From Lycorma delicatula (taxonomy: Eukaryota; Arthropoda; Insecta; Hemiptera; Fulgoridae), in the NCBI RefSeq assembly GCF_047948215.1, contig NC_134457.1, positions 83,913,398-83,977,397 of the forward strand: a stretch of DNA of 64,000 bases. The letters run 5' to 3'. Positions 56,990 to 64,000 of the stretch are shown one piece after another. Below the pieces are notes generated by a model. It was given only the letters and a program-made list of their open reading frames with translations. It did not search any database and was not told the origin of the DNA. The position numbers and the translations under genes were made by a program. Numbering within the stretch: position 1 is the first letter of the stretch; each line of letters begins with the position of its first letter.

Positions 56990-57230
56990 AATATTGCATT
57001 CCAAGGATATTCGTGGAGAGTTACAAATATTTCTCCTCGATGAAAGAATTAAGGAATACAAACTTAAGTGAACAACTTAATAGAATGGTTGATGAACGTT
57101 TACCGGTTCTATCCAGAAAGTAGAGCCCTAGGGGAAGGAGAAATATTGGAAGGCCTAAGAAGAGATGACTGCCGGAAGAGGCAGGCAGTATTGCCTAATC
57201 CGTCAAAGAAGAGGAGAATGATGTATGTAA
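56990..57230 (+). pseudogene. LINE ORF2 extreme C-terminal remnant
   Basis: Plus strand: LLDERIKEYKLK near 57030-57070, then NRMVDERLPVLSRK in another frame, then GRRNIGRPKKR near 57130-57165. The signature of an arginine-rich G-R-x-x-x-G-R-P-x-x-R-W after a histidine/N-R-M block is typical of the C-terminus of insect non-LTR ORF2 proteins. Frame changes and stops occur throughout. The 77-codon plus frame at 57068-57301 mixes these registers and is not a real gene. Confidence 0.55.
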
Positions 57231-58860
57231 AGTTTCTTTCTTCAAAACTTTCTACCGGATTTTTTAAAAAAGAATATGCAATATTTTTAAAAACATGTTA
57301 AACAAAAAACTTTTATGGTTTTAAGAAGAAAAAACAGAAATAGTTATTTTTATTTTCATGGTAAATTTAAAGATTATTTCAAGATCAATTTTTTTATTTT
57401 AAATGGAAACTTATAATTTTTATTGCAAGCTCTTATTTCCCGCTAAAAACGTTTAAAAAAATTAAAACATTTTATCATCCATGATATTTTTAAAATATTA
57501 TCAAAAAAATATTGTACTTCATGAATAACCTGATTTATCCACTAGTTTACACGTTTCCATTACTCCTTAAGAATAACAAATGAAAGAAGCAATAAGAAAT
57601 TATAATTTTAATAATAAATATCATTTAATTGTACATTACTTACTCGAAATTTCATAATAAATTATCTCCAGAAATTCTTGAAATATTAAATATTATTGTT
57701 CTATTGTTTACACATTTTTAGATTTCTTCAAGTCGATAGTAAATTATTAGTTTTTAAAGATTATAAAACGTTAATAGTAGCAAGCTTATCTAGTTTTGAT
57801 TAGTGATATAGATTGGTAAAATTTGATAAGCACAAAAAATATTATAAATAATCCACACGCTACTTACTTATGTACCTTATTTCAAAGGATGGGGCCTAAG
57901 GATAGGAATTTTATGGTATTTTATAATCATGGTAGCACATAAAATAGTAAAATGTTGCTGAAAATTGTTAACTTATCATATTACCAGAACTTTTAACATT
58001 AAAAATCGTCTAATGTGAAAACTTTTATGACCAAACATTTGTTAGTGATTTTATTCTGATATTGTATACGGTATATAGTTAGCCAGATTTCTACTGCAAT
58101 ACGTGAAATAAAACTCCTTAAATATATTTTTATGTAATACACCTAATTTTTTCACTTGATATTGTGTGATATTGATGCATATATCACTTGATATATATCT
58201 GTGATATTACGAACAAAAAATTGTTAATGGATACGATCTTACTGTAAATTGCAACACCATTCGTTTTCCATTTTAAAATATTTTTTTGAACAAAATTTCT
58301 AAACTAAAGATTCATACTTTTCACTGTATTTTATTATTTTCAGATAAGTCAAAATATTTATAGCATACCTCTTTCTGTTTTATGCTAGATGATTATATGT
58401 TAATTAGCTTGCAAATATTTCGTATCCTCGGTTTTTTTTTCAAAATTTTATTAAAATAATTTCATCATAGTTTTTATAACCAACATAACCTATAAAATAA
58501 TTAGAAAAATCTGCTTGCCTGCAATTGGGTTAATCAGATACTATCTGGCTCGACAAATTACACGTTCAGTCAAAGAAGAACCTAGGATAGTATTTATATT
58601 TGGTTAAATTCAGACAGATTTCTTTTTCTTGCCACATGTATATTTATTAAAAGAATTAAAAATATAAATTCTAGAATAATTAAAATTATTTATAACAAAC
58701 ATGCTTCATATACAAAAATGATCCTAAAATTTAACCATTTATTTTTAGTTCCTGGTTTCATTTAGTTCTACGCCTAAAAGAAGTATAAATTTATAAATAC
58801 TAATAATTATATCATTAAACACAAATATAAATATTGTTAAATAACCAATTATCAACTTTT
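57231..58860. other. AT-rich DNA, no feature recognised
   Basis: No motif, no family match. It includes short repeats of 'gatattgtgtgatattg' type near 58160-58210. Confidence 0.5.
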
Positions 58861-58870
58861 TTACTTTCCC

Positions 58871-58885
58871 GGCTATATAGCGAAA
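58871..58885. repeat. Target-site duplication, left
   Basis: 'ggctatatagcgaaa' is repeated exactly at 59063-59077. Confidence 0.9.
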
Positions 58886-59062
58886 TGGATACCGGTGTTC
58901 TTTGGTGGTTGGGTTTCAATTAACCACACATCTCAGGAATGGTCGAACTGAGAATGTACAAGACTACATACACTTCATTTACACTCATACATATCATCCT
59001 CATTCATCCTCTGAAGAATTATCTAAACGGTAGTTACCGGAGGCTAAACAGGGAAAAGAAAA
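58886..59062 (+). mobile_element. 5'-truncated SINE B1 nested in family F, with target-site duplication
   Basis: It starts inside the SINE body at 'tggataccggtgttctttgg', so the tRNA-like head and Pol III boxes are missing. The tail 'ttaccggaggctaaacaggg' and A-rich end are present. A perfect 15-base duplication flanks it, proving insertion into the family F element after that element was in place. Truncation at the 5' side is usual for LINE-dependent retrotransposition that stops early. Confidence 0.92.
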
Positions 59063-59780
59063 GGCTATATAGCGAAAAGCAAGCTAATCGAGTCAAATTT
59101 TGCATGTCGAGGGTTTTACAGATCGTGATGGTTGATCGATCACTCAAACTAAAAAAAATATTGGGATTAAAAAATTACGAAAGATGTATGTTGTCTTGCC
59201 TTTTCTTAATATATCTGGACTAAATGTACCGATCTGTATTAAATTAAACACGATCATTTGTACATATAAAGTATTTATGCCATTTAATTTTTGTCAGAAT
59301 TATTTAAGGGACTGGGAGGTTCGGAAATTATGGATTTCGTACCACAAAGTTCAATTTAAGGGTAGGTAATTTTTTTCAAGTAATTTAATCCCGCTTAGAT
59401 AGATAACATAATCTATAATGGTGCTTGGCGATACTTAAATCCCCAGAAAAAGGTGGAAGAAAAACACTTTTTTTCTTTTTAATTGTTTCTGGATTCAGTC
59501 ACATATTTTAATTAATTAGATGATTCCATTACATTAGTATGTCACATTGTGTGTATTTCAGCAATTTCATTCAGGATGGATGATTATAAATCTAACGTTT
59601 AGTTTATTTTCAATTATCCTTTTGCCTAATATTTTAAGACTATTAAAAATTGGTTGAAATTTTTATAAAATTTTATAAAAAAATCTTATAAAATGTTGTA
59701 CTGTAACTTCTGAATACGACTACTGAGGCACATATTTAAAAGGTTTACGCGATTTGATTTGATTTTCAAGGTATTCGATC

Positions 59781-61240
59781 AATGGGTTGGACGGTTTACA
59801 TATAGGACTAATTCAATATTTCAATAACGATGACGTAGAATTGTGAAATTTCAAAACTGGATGCAAAAAATTGAAACTGTTATAAAGTTTATGCGTTGAA
59901 ACAGTATGTGGGGTATTTTAAGGGAAATTTATTTAATTTTTTACCAGTTTTTTTTATTATTATCATTTCAAACAAGTTATTATTATAATAATCAATAGTT
60001 AGTTTTTAATTGAAAATATGTAATATTTATTTTTTTAATTTTATTCACATTTATCTGTATAAGATAATTTTAATTTTATTAAATACGTTAAAAACAGTTT
60101 GTTATGTTTTTTTTAGAAAATAAAAATAAAAATAATTAATGAAAAGAAAAATTTAATCTATTACATTTTAATTTTTTTTTTTTTTCAAAGGAGTGTTACG
60201 GTACTAGACTATAAATAAATTCTTTACTAGAATTTATTTGTATTATGAGTTTCTTAACATAATATTTTAAAAGTATAGATTTAGTTAATTTTCTATTATT
60301 CAATTTAATTAATTATTTAGTATATAATAAAGTAATAACACTATTTTGTCTACTTCTATTAATAATTACTCAAAATAACCGTTTTGTTACTTTTAATTCT
60401 AGTTTTTCTTAGTTAATGAACCTTAATAAAATATTATGTATTAAATATATTAAAAAAGTGGCGTATATCCTTTCCAAACATATAGTTTAATTATTACATT
60501 TTTTTCAATTCTGTCACGAATTCTCAGTTTGGATACATTTTTATTTAGATGATATTTGAACGAAATTTAAAGGGAATGTGTAATTTATTTATTTAGGTAC
60601 AGATACAACTTCGGGAAGAGGTAAATCGTGTTTACTTAGTTATTTACTAACAACCAGACCAAGTCGTGGTATCTGATATAAACGGCAAACTAGCAATAAT
60701 TAAATTGGTTAGTACCTAGGATAGATTTAATTTATATGTTTTACCAACGAAAAGCAAAGTTATGACTTTTACAGGAGCAGTGCCTACGGGATCGAAGATC
60801 GTAGTTGATGACCGTTTTGTTGAACAAGTCAGCCGCTCTAAGATGTATAAAAACGATTTATACAGCTGTTATGCGATATAACTGTATTAATTAGTCTTAG
60901 AGTTTGAAAAAGCGTCTTAAGAAAGAATTAATTTGTTAAACATAAAATTTTTTTAAATTGTGAAAAGGAAATAGGTAGGGAAAAATTAACTTCCTTTTAC
61001 CCGTAAAATGTTTTCTTTCACAGTAATATATGAAAATAGTGAAATCAGAACGGTAAAAATTTTTGTCTTATAAGCTTATAAGCTAATTTACTTAAATAGG
61101 TCATAAAAGTTTCTGTTGAGTAGTAAGATTGTTACAAGAAATAACTCTATGTATCATCTACAAATAGAAATAAAACCATTTTATAAAACGAAATAGGGAA
61201 AAACAGTAATAGTTCTATTTTAGCGAAATAAAAATAATTT
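59781..61240. other. AT-rich DNA, no gene recognised
   Basis: The stretch 60600-60655 ('cttcgggaagaggtaaatcg', 'agttatttactaacaa') resembles 56141-56195. No other signal. Confidence 0.45.
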
Positions 61241-61245
61241 GAATC

Positions 61246-61345
61246 ATGAATACCGGTGTTCATTAGTGATTGGGTTTCAATTAATTACTACACGTCCCTG
61301 GAATTATCAGTCTAAGTTTGTTCAAGACTACACATTTACCAGTAC
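61246..61345 (+). mobile_element. SINE B fragment
   Basis: It starts 'gaataccggtgttcattag' and continues 'gattgggtttcaattaa', then 'tcaagactacac'. It lacks both head and tail. Confidence 0.7.
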
Positions 61346-61499
61346 AATTATATTGCACTGATAAGTCGCTAATGACTAATTATTGATGCGAATATTAATA
61401 AAAATATTTTTAAAAAATAAATAAAAATAATTAAAAGAGTTTTTGATATGACATTCATTATTATGTAAAAAACATTAAAAAATGTAGTTGTTGAGGGAT

Positions 61500-62260
61500 T
61501 CACGCACTAATAAACCTCAATGTGGTGGCACTCCATTTTGTTGGAATATGATTTCGGGTTGTAACTCTTCAAGGTAAGGTTAAACAAACCCTTCTAATGA
61601 GTCCAGACAGATATTCGCATTAGCTGCTGTTTTCGCAAAGAAAAAATGCCCAGTCACACGAGCGTGAAGCAGTCCATACCAAAAATTAATTTTTGGGCTT
61701 CTCTAATACAGTTAAGTGTAATATATAGGTTCTCTGTTTGCTATATTCGAACGGTGTGATTGTCTACTTTTCCAGACACATGAAATGTAGCCTTGTCTAA
61801 GAACACAACTTCTTTTAGGTAACAATCATCATTTTCAATTCTTTCAATAATTTCCGCAGCAAATTCCTTTCTAGCAGTGATCTTGTGGTGTAATGTGCTA
61901 CAGTATTTGTAATGTATAAGGACGTAATTTTAACCGTTTATTCAAAACATCGTGAATGGTAAATTGCGGAAGATTGCTGCACTCCGAGTTGATTCCCAGG
62001 ACTGCGAATAAAAGAGTGACGAATGATCTCCATTTTTTGATCTGATGTCTTAGGCCTGCCTGCACTCCTCTTGTGTTTAACACTTAGTTTCTGTAAATTT
62101 ATCATACCAAGAACGAATACTTGTTGCAGAGGGTGGTTTTCATTTATACAGAGTTCAAAAATTACATCGAACTTGGGCGTCTGATATTGTTTTAATAACC
62201 AACTCTCTACGCACTGTGCTTTCATCTGTTCATTCATGCAAACTGACGTATGCAATCACA
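61500..62260 (-). pseudogene. mariner-superfamily transposase pseudogene M5
   Basis: On the minus strand from 62255: MNEQMKAQCVESWLLKQYQT (first helix-turn-helix), KRSAGRPKTSDQKMEIIRHS and FIRSP (linker and second HTH), then TIHDVLNKRLKLRPYTLQIL (61957-61898). The first catalytic block is VVFLDKATFHVSGKV (about 61815-61770), keeping the aspartate but with K for E. After KLIFGMDCF comes IIFQQNGVPPH near 61550-61518, the second catalytic block, in which the usual aspartate is asparagine. The third block is missing. There are several frame changes; it is an inactive DDE_3-type transposase, related in domain order to M2 and M6. Confidence 0.88.
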
Positions 62261-64000
62261 GCGCTATCTAATATTTGTAGAGGAAAACTTTATAAGTTCT
62301 TGTTAAAAAGAGCCTAACCATTTATTAATAGGACTATTACTTTCTATTATAATAAGACATCAGAATTGTTCAGATAATTCTCGGACAATCGGCATATTAT
62401 TCAGACCACGTCATGTGTGGATGGATAGGCTTCTCCACGGATAAAAAATGGAATTGCCTCAGTATTTGCCTGGATAGATAAATAAAACCATGATAAAACC
62501 TTCAACTGAGTAGCATCACAGAATAAAAAATTATTTATAGAATAAAAAATATATGTGATTTGCATCCAAATAAATTATATAAAAAATAAACATATTAAAT
62601 AAAATCCTCTATCGTAAGCCGAATTATTGCCAGTCCGTTGTCCGGTTTGATGAAGTTAGATAATTTTATTTTTTTTAAGAACAAGTGACTATTCTTTTTA
62701 GTAAAGATTGCAAATTCATAAATGTAAACCCATGGATAAGTTAACGTTATTAATATTCTACATATAGGTTTACATAATTCATTGTTTGGAATCTAAGCAA
62801 TCATCAGACCTTTTTATCTGGAACATTTGTCCTAAATTATTTAGGAAATTGGAATTTCCTAGACAAAAATTCATATGGTATATTTCTGAAGGAAATATAC
62901 GTAAATAAAATAAATATCTCATATCTATTTATAATTTAATGTTTTTTTTTTGTTATTTATAAAGAAAGTATCCTTGGCAACTTTCAAGCATCAGCTCCTT
63001 TGGTATTTGTGATTCTTTTCTTTTATTTAATCCTATATATATGTATTTAAATAGATTAATTTTTGTTAGTTTTTCTTAAAGAATATTTTTCTATTTTACA
63101 ATGAGGACTTCCTCATTTACATAAACAGTTTCTTTTTATTCAAGATATAAAAAATAATAAGTAACAGACTATACAAAGTTTATATTGTACTTAATAATAA
63201 AATACTTATGACTTTAGTATTAAAATACTTTTATGCTCAATTTTGAACAGATTGTATAATTAAAATTTAATATTCTTTCTTCAAAACGTAAAATCGTATT
63301 TATGTCTTATGTAATGTTATAGATAATAGTTAAATTATTGAACAGACCCCTATGCATATAAATTGAAGATTTTCAGTGTTTCAAAAATTTTCCTTACAAT
63401 ATTTTTACCAATACTTGTTTTTTATCTTTTTTTTTAATTTTTGTCACTGTTTTTCTTATGAAACTGAATAAAAAATATACAGAAAATAATGTTTACCGTT
63501 GAGAAGTTTGATTATCAGAAATCATAAAACAAATCGTTTTGTACAAAGAGCTATGTTAATCGGGATAATAATAAATTGGAAGAGTAGTTAATTTCAAAAT
63601 CTGTTCACAAAAATTTCCTTCAAAAACAAAAAATGAAAAACTTGATTGAGTCTTAAATAACCATTTAGTCATGTAATTATTAAGCAGTTAAATTGTTCAA
63701 CATTTTGATTATTAAACAATCAACAGTAGACAATTAGAAAATCGGTACTCTCATATATATATACACGAGTATATATGTATAGTTGCAGTTATAGACAGAT
63801 TATTCTGTATAAACAGATATATAAAGTAAATTAGTAAAAGAAGCTGACAACAAAGTTGTTAAACTTTCCTGGCATTGGCTATTTATCAATTTCCTCACCA
63901 GCAATATTTCCTCCCAATTTTTTTTTGGGCCACTTACACTATTACTACGGTTAGCAAGATATAAATAAGAAGTCAATCTAAAAATAAGCAATAAACAAAA
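62261..64000. other. AT-rich DNA, no gene recognised
   Basis: A short TA-rich microsatellite occurs at 63754-63778. The 63-codon minus frame at 63800-63991 has no motif. Short chance-level hairpins such as 'gtatatttc' with 'gaaatatac' near 62880 were seen. Confidence 0.5.

Larger units (their letters stand above)
58861..59780 (+). repeat. Repeat family F, copy 2, split by a SINE
   Basis: It starts 'ttactttcccggct', continues after the nested SINE, and matches 27185-28420 through the blocks listed for copy 1, to 'gtaacttctgaata' near 59705. Confidence 0.6.

Overview
This 64 kb window looks like intergenic or intronic DNA from an animal nuclear genome. It is very AT-rich, has no run of closely packed open reading frames, and is saturated with short tandem repeats and decayed eukaryotic transposable elements: mariner-type transposases, LINE reverse-transcriptase fragments and tRNA-derived SINEs. 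The mixture fits a large insect genome. I lean towards a hemipteran, but that rests on general impression and not on a diagnostic gene. I found no convincing host protein-coding gene, no genuine tRNA or rRNA gene, and no prokaryotic-type operon, CRISPR array or phage. Nearly all open frames are 60-120 codons and look like chance frames; those with recognisable content are pieces of transposase or LINE ORF2.

Layout. From 1 to 10 kb lie AT-rich DNA, one copy of repeat family E, a SINE, a fold-back repeat near 3.4 kb, and a family C repeat carrying a nested LINE tail (5.8-6.7 kb). From 10.9 to 13.1 kb is a 2.0 kb composite repeat between two 75 bp direct repeats; a second copy lies at 24.4-26.6 kb. 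From 14.6 to 20.5 kb are three mariner-superfamily remnants, a GC-rich LINE 3' end, inverted copies of family I, a SINE, and a possible solo LTR. From 20.9 to 29.5 kb are LINE fragments, family G and F repeats and local tandem duplications. From 29.5 to 31.8 kb the DNA is mostly unique. From 31.8 to 38 kb are three copies of a second SINE family (one with clear target-site duplications), a mariner interrupted by another element, and a full-length SINE with target-site duplications. From 38 to 51 kb are a family C fragment, a LINE endonuclease-like remnant, two family H repeats, a mariner with a duplicated piece, family E again, and a chimeric SINE. From 51 to 64 kb are a near-complete family C repeat, a LINE fragment with the FADD motif, a long pyrimidine tract, twin perfect hairpins, family F with a nested SINE, and a mariner with altered catalytic residues.

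No cellular pathway can be reconstructed. What the window records is TE history: nesting, target-site duplication, 5' truncation, and hairpin-associated rearrangement. SINE and LINE family letters (A, B, C and so on) are labels made for this window only; relationships between copies were judged by eye, without an alignment program.
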